Shown here piece by piece: positions 29,900 to 39,402 of a stretch of DNA of 64,000 bases (the first letter of the stretch is position 1; each line of letters begins with the position of its first letter). A model generated the notes under the pieces. It did no database searches. It was not told where the DNA came from and saw nothing but the letters and a program-made list of their open reading frames with translations. A program made the translations under genes and the position numbers. Origin of the DNA: Sphingomonas changnyeongensis. GTDB taxonomy: Bacteria > Pseudomonadota > Alphaproteobacteria > Sphingomonadales > Sphingomonadaceae. The stretch covers positions 2,054,501 to 2,118,500 of the forward strand of contig NZ_CP047895.1 in the NCBI RefSeq assembly GCF_009913435.1, written 5' to 3'.

Positions 29900-32116
29900 A
29901 TGACCTATCCGGGCTCCAGGAGCGTCAGTTCCGTCGCGCTTGCCGCTGCCGGTCTGGCGGCCGCGATGTATGCCGCCCCGATTGCGGCACAGACCAGCGC
30001 CGCCACGCCGCCAGCGCCCGATGATCAGAGCATCATCGTCACCGGCCTGCGCCGCGAGGAAAGCCTGCAGGATACGCCGGCGGCGGTCACCGCTTTCGAT
30101 TCCCGGGCGATTCAGAATGCCGGGATTGAACGGCCGGCGGACTTCATCGCGCTCACCCCAAACGTCAATCTGGTCGAGACCCAGAATGCGGGCAATGCGT
30201 TCGTCATCATCCGCGGCATCACCCAGAACCGTAATTCGGAGCCCAGCGTCGCGGTGATCGTCGACGGGGTGCAGCAGGTGAACCCCGCGCAGTTCAACCA
30301 GGACCTGTTCGACATCGCCCAGATCGAGGTGCTGAAAGGCCCGCAGGGCGGCCTTTACGGGCGCAACGCCATTGGCGGGGCGATCATCATTACCACCAAG
30401 AAGCCGACCGACAAATTCTCCGGCAACATCACCGCTGGGATCGACAATGGCTTCGGCTATTTTCTACGCGGCGGGGTGAGCGGGCCGCTGGCCGACAATG
30501 TCGCCTTCCGCGTCGCCGGATCTTACTACAACACCGACGGTTTCATCCCCAACACCTTTCTGGGCGAGGACGCCGATCCGGTCGAGGATTTCTCGCTGCG
30601 CGCCAATCTTCTCGTCGAGGCAACCGACCGACTGACTTTCGACCTGCGCGGCTCTGTCAACCAGCTCCGCACACAGGGGCTTTATTACAACATCGTTGGC
30701 GATGTGAACGATATCGCCGATGTGCGGGTGAACAATCCCGGCCAGAACGACCGCGACATCTATAACGCCTCGCTCAAGGTCGAATATGCAGGCGAAAATG
30801 CGGTCCTGACCTCGATCTCGTCCTACGACACGTTGCAGGAGATTCTCACCGGCGATGCGTTCGACTTTCTGCCGATTGCAGACAGCTTCTTCTTCAACCT
30901 GTTTGAGACGATCCTCGGCCCCGGCAACGGCTTCGACCTCAACCAGAGCCAGTTTCTCGACGTCAAGGCCTTCAGCCAGGAAGTGCGGCTGGCGTCGCCC
31001 GAGGACGGGCGGGCGTTCAACTGGATGGTGGGCGGTTATCTGATCGATACCCAGCGCTTCATTTCCACCGGCAACATGGTCGACACCGGCAATGGCGTGT
31101 TCCCGGTGTTCCGGACACCCTCGACCAATCCGCTCAATCCGCAGTTCAGCTTCCTGTCGGACGGTCAGAACAACTTCGCCTGGGCGCTGTTCGCTAATGC
31201 GGGTTATGAGCTGTCGCCCAAGTTTCGCGTCGATGCCAGCCTGCGCTACGACCGCGACCGGCGCCGCCAGACGACGCTGACCCCGCAGCGCTTCCTGCCG
31301 GTGGTACCCGGCGTGCCGCAGGCGCAGAGCGGTGAGGTGCGCACCGCGGTGTTCGACGACTGGCAGCCCAAGCTGACCCTGACCTGGGAGCCGAGCCGCG
31401 ATCTGACGATCTATGGGGGCTATTCGCGCGGCTTCCGCTCGGGCGGCTTCAACCAGACCGGCGTCGGTGCGGAGGCGGTCAACAACGCGATCGTCGGCGT
31501 GGGCGACATCTTCCGCGCCGAAACCGCCGACACCTTCGAAATCGGCGCGAAGGCCCAGCTCGGTCCGGTCCGGCTGGCTGGTGCGGCCTACACCACGCTG
31601 TCGAGGAACAGCTATTTCTTCGTCTTCCTGGCCCAGTCCTCGACCCAGAATCTCGGCAACATCCCCGAGACGCGGATCAACGGCTTCGAGCTGGAGGCGA
31701 CCGCTGAAGTGCTGCCCAACCTCGACGTCAACGCCGCGATCGGCGTGACCGACAGCGAGATCAAGGACTTTGCCGATGCAAGCGTGATCGGCAACGAGGC
31801 GCCGCAAATCTCGCGCTACACGCTGAATCTTGGCGTGCAATATGCCGGACCGATCTCGGACACGGTCGATGGCCTGTTGCGGATCGATTACCGCCGGACG
31901 GGCAAGACCTGGTGGGAGCCGTTCAACACCACCGTGCGCCAGCCGGTGGACATTGTCGATGCGCGCGCGGGCGTGACGCTGAAGAACGGGCTGTCGATCA
32001 CCGCGTTCGCGCAGAACCTGTTCGACGAAACCTACAACGCCGAATTCTCGCCGGGTGGCTTCGTGTTCCGCGCCCGTCCGCGCCGCTATGGCGCCGAAAT
32101 CGGCTTCAAGTTCTGA
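29900..32116 (+). CDS. TonB-dependent receptor of the IclR cluster
   Basis: 738 residues. A signal peptide ends near AAPIAAQ, a TonB-box-like SIIVTGLRREESLQDTPAAV leads into the plug (FVIIRGITQNRNSEPSVAVIVDGV, IEVLKGPQGGLYGRNAIGGAIII), and the barrel ends YGAEIGFKF. The plug resembles the receptors of unknown substrate common in sphingomonads, not siderophore receptors. GGGGAGAG precedes the ATG. Placed under the IclR operator, it likely imports the cluster's growth substrate. Confidence 0.93.
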   Translation: MTYPGSRSVSSVALAAAGLAAAMYAAPIAAQTSAATPPAPDDQSIIVTGLRREESLQDTPAAVTAFDSRAIQNAGIERPADFIALTPNVNLVETQNAGNAFVIIRGITQNRNSEPSVAVIVDGVQQVNPAQFNQDLFDIAQIEVLKGPQGGLYGRNAIGGAIIITTKKPTDKFSGNITAGIDNGFGYFLRGGVSGPLADNVAFRVAGSYYNTDGFIPNTFLGEDADPVEDFSLRANLLVEATDRLTFDLRGSVNQLRTQGLYYNIVGDVNDIADVRVNNPGQNDRDIYNASLKVEYAGENAVLTSISSYDTLQEILTGDAFDFLPIADSFFFNLFETILGPGNGFDLNQSQFLDVKAFSQEVRLASPEDGRAFNWMVGGYLIDTQRFISTGNMVDTGNGVFPVFRTPSTNPLNPQFSFLSDGQNNFAWALFANAGYELSPKFRVDASLRYDRDRRRQTTLTPQRFLPVVPGVPQAQSGEVRTAVFDDWQPKLTLTWEPSRDLTIYGGYSRGFRSGGFNQTGVGAEAVNNAIVGVGDIFRAETADTFEIGAKAQLGPVRLAGAAYTTLSRNSYFFVFLAQSSTQNLGNIPETRINGFELEATAEVLPNLDVNAAIGVTDSEIKDFADASVIGNEAPQISRYTLNLGVQYAGPISDTVDGLLRIDYRRTGKTWWEPFNTTVRQPVDIVDARAGVTLKNGLSITAFAQNLFDETYNAEFSPGGFVFRARPRRYGAEIGFKF

Positions 32117-32128
32117 AGGATCGCAGAC

Positions 32129-32730
32129 ATGACCAAGGTGCTGGTGCTCTATTATTCGAGCTATGGCCATATCGAGGCCATGGCAGCAGCCGTTGCCGAG
32201 GGCGCAGCGAGCATTGCCGGCACCGAAGTCACCGTCAAGCGCGTGCCGGAACTGGTATCCGATGAGGTCGCCAGGGGGCGGGGATGAAGCTCGACCAGTC
32301 GGCGCCGGTTGCCACCCCGGACGAACTGGCCGATTATGACGCGATCATCTTCGGTACCCCCACGCGTTTCGGCAACATGGCGGCACAGATGCGCAACTTT
32401 CTCGATCAGACCGGCGGTCTTTGGTTCACCCGCCAGCTGGTCGGCAAGGTCGGGAGCGTGTTCGTCTCCACCGCCAGCCAGCATGGCGGTCAGGAGACCA
32501 CCATCACCTCCTTTCACACCACCCTGCTGCATCACGGCATGGTGATTGTCGGCCTGCCCTACAGCTTTGAGGGCAATGCCGAGATGGGCGAGATCAGCGG
32601 CGGGACCCCGTACGGCGCCTCGACGCTGGCGGGCAATGACGGCCGCCGGTTGCCGAGCGACAATGAGCTGGCCGGTGCGCGCTTCCAGGGCGCGCATGTC
32701 GCGCAGATCGCTGCCAAGCTGGCCGCTTGA
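32129..32730 (+). pseudogene. wrbA: NAD(P)H:quinone oxidoreductase, WrbA flavodoxin family (one frameshift)
   Basis: The first 48 codons ([17 protein letters not shown], the FMN phosphate loop) are in one frame, and the rest ([56 protein letters not shown]) in another. One extra G in the five-G run at 32274-32278 joins them as [12 protein letters not shown]. WrbA reduces quinones to hydroquinones by two electrons. Its presence in a catabolic cluster may mean a quinone intermediate or redox protection. Probably intact in the organism. Confidence 0.82.
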
Positions 32731-32759
32731 ACATCTGAGGGACTGAGGGAAAGAGCATC

Positions 32760-33305
32760 ATGACCAGGATCCTTGCCAACCGCCTGCACCACACCGCCTA
32801 TGTGACCAAGGATCTCGAGGCCACGCGCGCCTTTTACGAAGACGTGCTCGGCTTTCCGCTGATGGCCACCTATTGCGAGAAGGACGAGCTGTTCGGCAAG
32901 GAGCGCACCTATTGCCATGTGTTCTTTGAGCTGGCCGATGGCAGCGCGCTCGCCTTCTTCCAGTTCGCCGATCCCGAAGATCAGGCCGAATTCGGCCCCG
33001 AAATGCCGGCCAGCCCCTTCATCCACATCGCGCTTCATGTCGATGCCGACGGGCAGGCAGAGCTTGCCCGCCGTATTGCCGCCGCCGGCATCACCGAGCC
33101 GCAGACCTATGTGCTCGAGCATGGCTATTGCCGCTCGCTCTATGTCACCGATCCCAACGGCATGATCCTTGAGTTCACTCATGATGACGAGCGTGCCGCG
33201 GCACTTGATGCCGGGCGTCGCGCCGCGGCCCATGCCGAACTGAAGCGCTGGCTGGCGGGCGATCACCGCAACAACAACCCGTTCCGCGCCGCCGAAGCGG
33301 CCTGA
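32760..33305 (+). CDS. VOC family (glyoxalase/dioxygenase-like) protein
   Basis: 181 residues, two beta-alpha-beta-beta-beta units of the vicinal-oxygen-chelate fold. HHTAYVTKDLEATRAFYEDVLGFPL opens with the first metal His; FIHIALHV gives the second, and GRSLYVTDPNGMILEF-type CRSLYVTDPNGMILEFTHDD the Glu. It could be an extradiol-type dioxygenase, an isomerase or a lyase. ATG at 32760 follows GAGGGAAAGAG-like purines. Confidence 0.85.
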   Translation: MTRILANRLHHTAYVTKDLEATRAFYEDVLGFPLMATYCEKDELFGKERTYCHVFFELADGSALAFFQFADPEDQAEFGPEMPASPFIHIALHVDADGQAELARRIAAAGITEPQTYVLEHGYCRSLYVTDPNGMILEFTHDDERAAALDAGRRAAAHAELKRWLAGDHRNNNPFRAAEAA

Positions 33306-33330
33306 ACCGGCGGGGGAAGGGCTGCCGCCG

Positions 33331-34161
33331 ATGCTTGCCGGCCGTTCCCCCTTGGGTCCGGGTACTGTGCAGCCGGGGGAGGTCGCCGTCGCTGGCGGCA
33401 TCATTCCGTTCGTGACGGCGGGTGCCGGTGCGCCTGTCATCCTGCTCCATGGCTGGACGCTCGATCGCCGGATGTGGCAGCCGCAGATCGCCGGGCTGGG
33501 CTCGGGGTTCCTGCTCGTCATGCCCGATCGGCGCGGGCACGGGCGCGCAACCGCGCCGGGCGATCTGGCGCGCGAGGCGGACGATATCATCGCGATCGCT
33601 GATGCCCTTGGGTTCGACTGCTTCGCGCTGGTCGGCCTGTCGCAGGGCGCGGTCGTGGCGCTCGACGCCGCGCGCAGGTTTGCGTCGCGCCTTACCGGGC
33701 TGGTGGTCTCAGGCGCGCCGCTCCCGTGCCTCGTCGTGCGCGACGAGACGATCGATCTGCCCGGATACCGCGCGCTGGTGGCCGCAGGCGATCTGGCGGC
33801 GATGCGGCGCGCCTGGGCAACGCATCCGCTGATGCAGACACATACGCCCGAAGCCGCCGCGCTCGCCGCCGCGATGCTGGCCGATTATGACGGGCGCGAC
33901 CTGCTCACGCCTTGCGATCCGCCGGCCCTGCCGCGCGATGTGCTCGAACAGCTTGCAGTGCCCGTGCTGGCCCTGGCCGGACAATTCGACACGCCTTGGC
34001 GGCGCGCCTGTGCCGCCGCGCTTGGCCGGTTTGCCGCGCATGGTAGCCACGCCGAGATCGCGTCGGCGGGGCATCTGGCCAATTGCGACAATCCGCAGGG
34101 GTTCAATGCCGCCGTCGGCAGCTTCCTGCGCCTGTGCGCCGACCCCAAAGAAGAGGCCTGA
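33331..34161 (+). CDS. alpha/beta hydrolase
   Basis: 276 residues. HGWTLDRRMW oxyanion region, the nucleophile elbow GLSQG with Ser near residue 110, and a late His in SAGHLANCDNPQGF complete the triad pattern. An N-terminal extension of about 30 residues suggests an ATG further in, but none is better placed. Three bases separate it from the MetE-like gene. Possible esterase or C-C hydrolase for the cluster's substrate. Confidence 0.85.
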   Translation: MLAGRSPLGPGTVQPGEVAVAGGIIPFVTAGAGAPVILLHGWTLDRRMWQPQIAGLGSGFLLVMPDRRGHGRATAPGDLAREADDIIAIADALGFDCFALVGLSQGAVVALDAARRFASRLTGLVVSGAPLPCLVVRDETIDLPGYRALVAAGDLAAMRRAWATHPLMQTHTPEAAALAAAMLADYDGRDLLTPCDPPALPRDVLEQLAVPVLALAGQFDTPWRRACAAALGRFAAHGSHAEIASAGHLANCDNPQGFNAAVGSFLRLCADPKEEA

Positions 34162-34164
34162 GCC

Positions 34165-35285
34165 ATGACGACCCGGTTCCCCACCACCCATGTCGGCAGT
34201 TTGCCCCGTCCCGAGGCACTGCTTGACCTCGTGTTCGCGCGCGAAGGGGGCAGGCGGTGTCCGATGAGGCCTTCGACGCGGCGGTCGAGAACGCGACGGA
34301 CTATGTCATCAAGCGCCAGATCGAGGCGGGCATCAGCATCGTCAACGATGGCGAACAGTCGAAGCCGTCCTACGCCACCTATATCAAGCACCGCCTGTCG
34401 GGCTTTGGTGGCGAGGCGGGACAGTATGAATTCCAGGACCTTGAGGAGTTTCCCGGTGCCAAGGCGCAGGTGTTCGGTAACAAGGGCCGCGCTAGGCGTT
34501 CCGCACCGGCCTGCACCGCGCCCATCGAGGTCATCGACATGGACGCCCCGCGTATCGATGCCGAGCGGCTGAAGCGCCTCGCCAACGGCCATGCAACCTT
34601 CATGTCCGCGGCGTCGCCCGGCGTGACCGCGCTGTTCTTCCCCAACCAATATTATGCGAGCGACGAGGAATATGTGTTCGCGCTGGCCGAGGGCCTGCGC
34701 CACGAATACGAAACGATCGCGGCCGCTGGCATAACCCTGCAGGTCGATTGCCCCGATTTGGCGATGGGCCGCCATGTCCAGTTCACCCATCTGAGCCTTG
34801 ACGAGTTCCGCAAGCGCATCGGGATGAACATCGCCGCGCTCAACCATGCGCTCCGCAACATACCTGCTGAGCAACTGCGCATGCACCTTTGCTGGGGGAA
34901 TTATCCCGGTCCGCATCACTGCGATGTGGCGCTGAGCGAGATCGCCGACATTGTCTGGCAGGCCAAGCCGCAGACTGTGCTGCTCGAAGGGGCAAACCCG
35001 CGCCACGCGCACGAATTTGCCTTTTTTGCCGACCATCCGCTTCCTGACGATAAGATCCTGTGTCCCGGCATGGTTGAGCCGCAGAGCCCTTATATCGAGC
35101 ATCCCGAGTTGATCGCTCAGCGCATCGGCCGCTATGCCGATCTCATCGGTGCCGATCGAGTGATGGCAGGGGCTGATTGTGGCTTCTCGGTGCATGCGGG
35201 CAGCAATGCGCTCGATCCGGAAATCGTCTGGGCCAAGCTGGCCGCTCTCGCCGAAGGGGCAGAGATTGCGCGCCGCCGCTTCTGA
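34165..35285 (+). pseudogene. MetE-like cobalamin-independent methionine synthase II family protein (one frameshift)
   Basis: About 370 residues when restored. The first 27 codons give TTHVGSLPRPEALLDLVF, the family start. After a five-G run at 34246-34250 the frame changes and continues with QIEAGISIVNDGEQSKPSY, LQVDCPDLAMGRH, RMHLCWGNYPGPHHCDV and DRVMAGADCGFSVHAG, with the zinc His/Cys ligands visible. One extra G repairs it. Family members lack the MetE N-terminal half and often sit in catabolic clusters, including the epoxyalkane:CoM transferases; the thiol acceptor here is unknown. Confidence 0.82.
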
Positions 35286-35637
35286 AAAAGAACACGGAGG
35301 GTTCTGGCGACCCCTGCCGTCCTTGGCAGGCGGTAATCTTTCGCCCAGATGCGGTTTCAATCTGTTTGTGACCTGGATCGGCAATTCAGCATTCGGCCCA
35401 TTTGCGGGCGCGATGACAGGCTGGTCGGGCCGACCGTGAATGGCGGGTTCTCGTGAAAAAGTCGTCCGGCGTATTCCCGAACAATGGTAGCTCCGACCAA
35501 GTTCCGGCCAGTCGTAGCTCGACTGTGATCTCTGCCCGTTTTTTGTAAATCTTCGGCCATGCAGGCAAGGGCCGGATCCCGGCAGCCAAAACAAATTAGC
35601 GCGTTGAAAAATAGCGCAGCCACTGCCCCAGGAAGGA
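35286..35637. other. non-coding stretch at the end of the catabolic cluster
   Basis: 352 bases without a gene I can support; GC is lower than on either side. Minus-strand open frames at 35357-35623 show no domain. It lies between two oppositely directed genes' 3' ends and may hold a terminator, but no strong hairpin with T-run stands out. Confidence 0.4.
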
Positions 35638-36042
35638 CTAGCCTGCGCGGTGAGGCCGGAGCCGTAAGAGAGGGAAGATTGCAAAGACGAACTGTGCGGC
35701 AAGGCCGGCAAGGCCGGGGCCGGTCGCCAGTTCCTGCATCTGCTGTGACAGGGATCTGTCAAACATTGTGCGACTGAGCAGCATTTCCGCAGTTATGAGC
35801 AGGGTGAAGGCGATAGCTCCCATCTGCACGCGCGCGGCGAGGTTGAACGGCACGGCGAAGCGAGTGATGACCCAGCCGCAGTAAACCCATGCGGCTGTCA
35901 GGATCACGGGCAGTTCGCACAAGGTTGCGGCCCATTTTCCGATCAGCGGGACAAGCAGCAGGATGCGCACGCTTCCCAGCAGGAAGCCGAGCACAAACAT
36001 CCCTGCAAAATAGATGCTGCCCGCTTTTACCGCGCCACCCAT
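35638..36042 (-). CDS. small integral membrane protein
   Basis: 134 residues with three or four membrane helices, starting KAGSIYFAGMFVLGFLLGSVRILLLVPLIG, then ELPVILTAAWVYCGWVITR and IAFTLLITAEMLL. The ATG at 36042 follows GGGAGG; the open frame upstream is not membrane-like. I recognise conserved bacterial membrane proteins of this pattern but no assigned function. It stands alone. Confidence 0.6.
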   Translation of the reverse strand: MGGAVKAGSIYFAGMFVLGFLLGSVRILLLVPLIGKWAATLCELPVILTAAWVYCGWVITRFAVPFNLAARVQMGAIAFTLLITAEMLLSRTMFDRSLSQQMQELATGPGLAGLAAQFVFAIFPLLRLRPHRAG

Positions 36043-36456
36043 GGTCAGCCTCCCGCCCTGATCTATCCCGGTCGGGCGCTGGCGCCCAGCGGCAACGCAA
36101 AAAAGTGGTTGCCGCGATGAGGGCGCAGCCGCGTGTGCTGCGCGGCGACTTCCCTGAACACGCGGCGCAAACGGGTGGCTTACGGCGACCGCCGCCATGG
36201 CTGCTTCGATGCTGTGCCGCGGGACCCATGGCTTCTCAAAATGGCCTCGGGCACAGGATGCCAGCGGCGTAATCAGGAGGTGGCGGAAACGGAGAATTCC
36301 GAACACTGCTGATAACTCACTGCTTGATTGAGAAAAGACCGAAGATTTTCAAAAGCGATACCCCCAGGCAAGGCCCCTGATCCGGGTGGTTGGGGGATGG
36401 CATGGCGGCACCGGGGTACCGCCATGCCGGTTTATGCGATTTGCGGGGTCCGGTTG
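36043..36456. other. non-coding stretch
   Basis: About 410 bases between two minus-strand genes. Open frames on both strands here have no domains or ribosome sites. The first part must carry the promoter of the membrane protein; nothing else is evident. Confidence 0.4.
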
Positions 36457-37182
36457 TCACCTCGCACGGTGTGCCAGGCTTCCCCAGCTCGATCGTCGCG
36501 GCACTGCCGCGGGGAGATCGCCGGAGCACGGGCGGCTGTCCTGCGCTTCGCGATAGTGCTGCCAGGCGGCATGCATCGCGCGGTTGCCGATGTCGGTCGG
36601 CAACTCCCGGTCGAACTCGGCAAAGCCGAATTGTCCCAGCCTGCGCGGCAGGGCGATGAGGTGGACATGCGGCGGGTTGGGCGAACCGCTCACGCTGGGC
36701 GTGTGCAATATGGCGATCACCGGCACCTCGCGCGCGCCGACCAGCACGGCTTGGGCGAAACCGCGCGCCAGCTCCCATGGCACATGAAAGTTGGCCGCAT
36801 GCGGAAACCGCAGCGTGATCTGCGCGAACGCGCTTGCTTCCCAGCCGGGTAGCGCCAGCTCGTACATGCGCACGAGATGCTCGATCGCCATGTAATCGGA
36901 CGATGCGCACGGCGGCAGCAGCAGATCGATTTTGGGCGCGGTATGGCGGTGTGATCCGGCCGTGTCCGGAACCGGACAGAGCTTGCGCTCGACATAATCG
37001 AGGAGCCCGATCCGGGGGCCTTCGCCGACATAATAGCCGCGCACAAAGCCGAAATCGTCGAACACGCCGCCCCCGTCGGGAAAGGTGCGCAGCCGGGCGG
37101 GCGGCACGTGCATGACGGGCCGGGGAGCAGCGGGTTCCGGTCCCCGTGCGGCGGCCGGTGCCTTCCAGCGATGCTTCGCCAT
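36457..37182 (-). CDS. hypothetical protein with an HVH motif
   Basis: 241 residues. After a basic, proline-rich start it has a folded region of about 170 residues with the notable segment GSPNPPHVHLIALPRRLGQFGF and an earlier PHAANFHVPWELARGF. The His-X-His pattern faintly recalls MobL-type relaxases or HIT-like hydrolases, but the surrounding motifs are missing, so I assign no function. It begins one base before the upstream gene's stop ends (TGATG), so the pair is translationally coupled. Confidence 0.5.
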   Translation of the reverse strand: MAKHRWKAPAAARGPEPAAPRPVMHVPPARLRTFPDGGGVFDDFGFVRGYYVGEGPRIGLLDYVERKLCPVPDTAGSHRHTAPKIDLLLPPCASSDYMAIEHLVRMYELALPGWEASAFAQITLRFPHAANFHVPWELARGFAQAVLVGAREVPVIAILHTPSVSGSPNPPHVHLIALPRRLGQFGFAEFDRELPTDIGNRAMHAAWQHYREAQDSRPCSGDLPAAVPRRSSWGSLAHRAR

Positions 37183-37706
37183 CAATACCATCCCTGCCGG
37201 GCAACGGCGAGCAGCAGCCGGGCGCGGGCATGGCCCTGCTGCCGGACGCGCTCGCCATGCGCAAATGGGCCATGGTCGCTGGCCTCGATCCCGTGCTTGC
37301 CGATCAGGAAGCATCTGCCCTGCCCCTCTGGCGGCACGAGCCAGACGCCGGCATCGGCAGTCTCGAGCCACAGCCGGTAGCCGCAGTGCCACGCCCCGTC
37401 GCCCCGCAGGCGGATGTCGAACACCGCCTCATGGCCCGCATCTGGCCGCACGATCAGCGCATCGAGATCGGTGAGCTTTTGCAGCATCCCGGCTTCGTAG
37501 TGCAGCAACGGGGCGTGGCAGGCCGTGCCGCAGATCAGCAGCCGGGCCAGCGGCATGATCAGGCAGTTTGCGAGGCGCGGATCTTCGATGCCGGCATCGC
37601 GCAGCACGGGACCGCCGATGGCGAGTGCGGCAGCATCCATCAGGCGGCGCACCAGCTTGCGGGGGGTAGGCGCAGGCGCAAATGCCGGCTGACACGTCAT
37701 TTTCAT
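37182..37706 (-). CDS. hypothetical protein, first gene of a coupled pair
   Basis: 174 residues, no signal peptide. A hydrophobic patch (NCLIMPLARLLICGTACHAPLL) and a beta-rich middle (AVFDIRLRGDGAWHCGYRLWLETADAGVWLVPPEG) suggest a soluble alpha/beta fold. Four cysteines. Not recognised. ATG at 37706 or 37700. Only the coupling to the next gene suggests a shared job. Confidence 0.5.
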   Translation of the reverse strand: MKMTCQPAFAPAPTPRKLVRRLMDAAALAIGGPVLRDAGIEDPRLANCLIMPLARLLICGTACHAPLLHYEAGMLQKLTDLDALIVRPDAGHEAVFDIRLRGDGAWHCGYRLWLETADAGVWLVPPEGQGRCFLIGKHGIEASDHGPFAHGERVRQQGHARARLLLAVARQGWY

Positions 37707-38050
37707 TATATGCTCTTGGTTGGCGCGCGACGGCTGAGCTTCACGGTCGCGGCGGGAGGATTTTCATCTCTTTCGCTCAGCTACCCTCCACCTTCCTTTC
37801 CTTTACCGGGGTCTGTGCCGGGCCCGCGGCGAACACGCACGCCTTCATGGCGGCGATGTGGATGGCAGCAGCGCGTGGCTCCGGCCAACATGCCTCCGGC
37901 AAATCCGGGGCGGTTCAGGCCGAGGCTCAGGCTGCGGGCTATCGCCGCGCGATCATACGATGAGGCGCAAGTCTGGGCTGGCGAGTTCAGCCCTGCGCGT
38001 TTCGATCATCGGACCTTGTCCGGTCTCGCTTTAGCTTCTGCTTATGTGTC
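37707..38050. other. non-coding stretch before the metal-efflux locus
   Basis: 344 bases. The plus-strand frame reaching 37963 starts inside the neighbouring gene and shows no domain. I see no RNA gene or strong repeat. Confidence 0.35.
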
Positions 38051-39402
38051 TCACGACAAGACTTTCGGGATCGCTTGAAGGGTGAGGATAGCAGTGGTGC
38101 CACTTCTTCCGTCGTCCCGTGACCTGAGTTCCAGCTGCCCGCCGGCTGCCATTGTCAGGTCACGAGCGATGGCGAGGCCCAGGCCGTGACCTGGAACTCG
38201 TTCATCGAGCCGTACGCCAGGCATCCACAGAGCTTCGATGGTGTCGGCTGGGATGCCGGGGCCGTCGTCGGTGACGTTTAGCTCCACAAGGCCGTTTGCG
38301 ACCGTCCAGTGAAGGGTGATCAGGCTCGATGCCCACTTCCCGGCATTGTCGAGAAGATTCGCGAGGATTTCGGCGAAGGCTTCCGGATCGATGGCTACCC
38401 TGACAAACGGTCCCTCGGCGAGGAACTGAGCGCCGCGTGCTGCGTGCAAGCGTTCCATGGCGCTAAGGAGGGGGCAAAGGCATCGGGCAGGACCGTTTCG
38501 ATGACAGCACCCTGGCCTGCTGCCGCACGCGCGCGCGCGAGATGCCAGTCGAGTTTGCGGGTCATGGCCTGGCATTCGGACAATAGTGTTTTGCCCGTGG
38601 CGGTATTCGAGAGGTTTTCGGCTTCATCGGTGAGGACTGCAAGCGAGGTGCGCAGGCCATGCGCAAGATTGCCTGCCTCGATGCGTGCGCTTGCAACCAT
38701 CGCCTCCCGGCTCTCGATCAATCGGTCGAGGTCGTGTGCGAGCGGTGCGATTTCTGCAGGCCAGGCGGTCCCCATCCGGCCCTCCTCTCCGGTCCGAACT
38801 CTTGTGATGCGTTTCCCAAGACGGTCGAGGGGGAGTGTCGCAAACCTCAAAGCGACAAGGGCTCCGGCAATCAGCAAGAGCCCTGACGCTGCGAGCCAGG
38901 CGAACAGATCGCGTTGGAAGCCACGAACGATGCCATCGAGATGGCGCATGTCGGTTGCGATGATGAAGTGCAGTTGGTCGGGGCGGAAAGGATGCGGCCG
39001 CACGATCCCATAGACCATGGCCCGCCCGGTCGGCCCATCGCCCGCGACATGTGTGATTGATCGCGTGTGGGCGAGTTCGGGGTCGAAGCGACCGCGCACC
39101 AGCGAGGGTGATCGCAGCGTGCCGGCTGTGTCGCCGGTTATCTGCCAGTAGAAGCCGGAGCCGGGAACGCCATAACGCGGGTCGGATAATGGCCTTGCAA
39201 GCGACGGGTTCCCGCGGGCGTCGAAGGTCGTCAGTCCGACAAGCTCCACAAGATGCTCCTGGAGCTCGAAATGATAGACGCCCTCGACATGTCGCCGAAA
39301 GAGCAGGCTGGCGGATATTCCAAGCACAAGCAGGCCTGCCAGCACCCATGCCAGCATGGAGATTGTAAAGCGGGTCCGCAGGCTGGTTGGGGCCCTTTTC
39401 AT
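38051..39402 (-). pseudogene. sensor histidine kinase of the metal-efflux locus (one frameshift)
   Basis: About 450 residues when restored. Two membrane helices flank a periplasmic sensor of about 130 residues, followed by a HAMP-like segment, the H-box GNLAHGLRTSLAVLTDEAENL, and, after the shift, the N-box ILANLLDNAGKWAS and G-boxes DDGPGIP and GHGLGLAIARDL. The shift lies at the five-G run (plus strand) at 38470-38474; one more G joins DAFAPLLSAMERLH. The ATG overlaps the regulator stop by four bases, so both are co-translated. Confidence 0.82.

Noticed and set aside
30464..32170. Minus-strand frame of 568 codons over the TonB receptor
   Set aside because: Shadow frame; the receptor on the plus strand has all family motifs.
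33885..35762. Minus-strand frame of 625 codons over the MetE-like gene
   Set aside because: Shadow frame lacking domains; the plus strand carries a clear family protein.
36457..37182. Conjugative relaxase (MobA/MobL)
   Set aside because: Only a His-X-His string matches; the catalytic Tyr region and helicase parts are missing.
37682..37963. Possible small gene between the hypothetical pair and the kinase
   Set aside because: No domain or ribosome site, and it begins inside the neighbouring gene.
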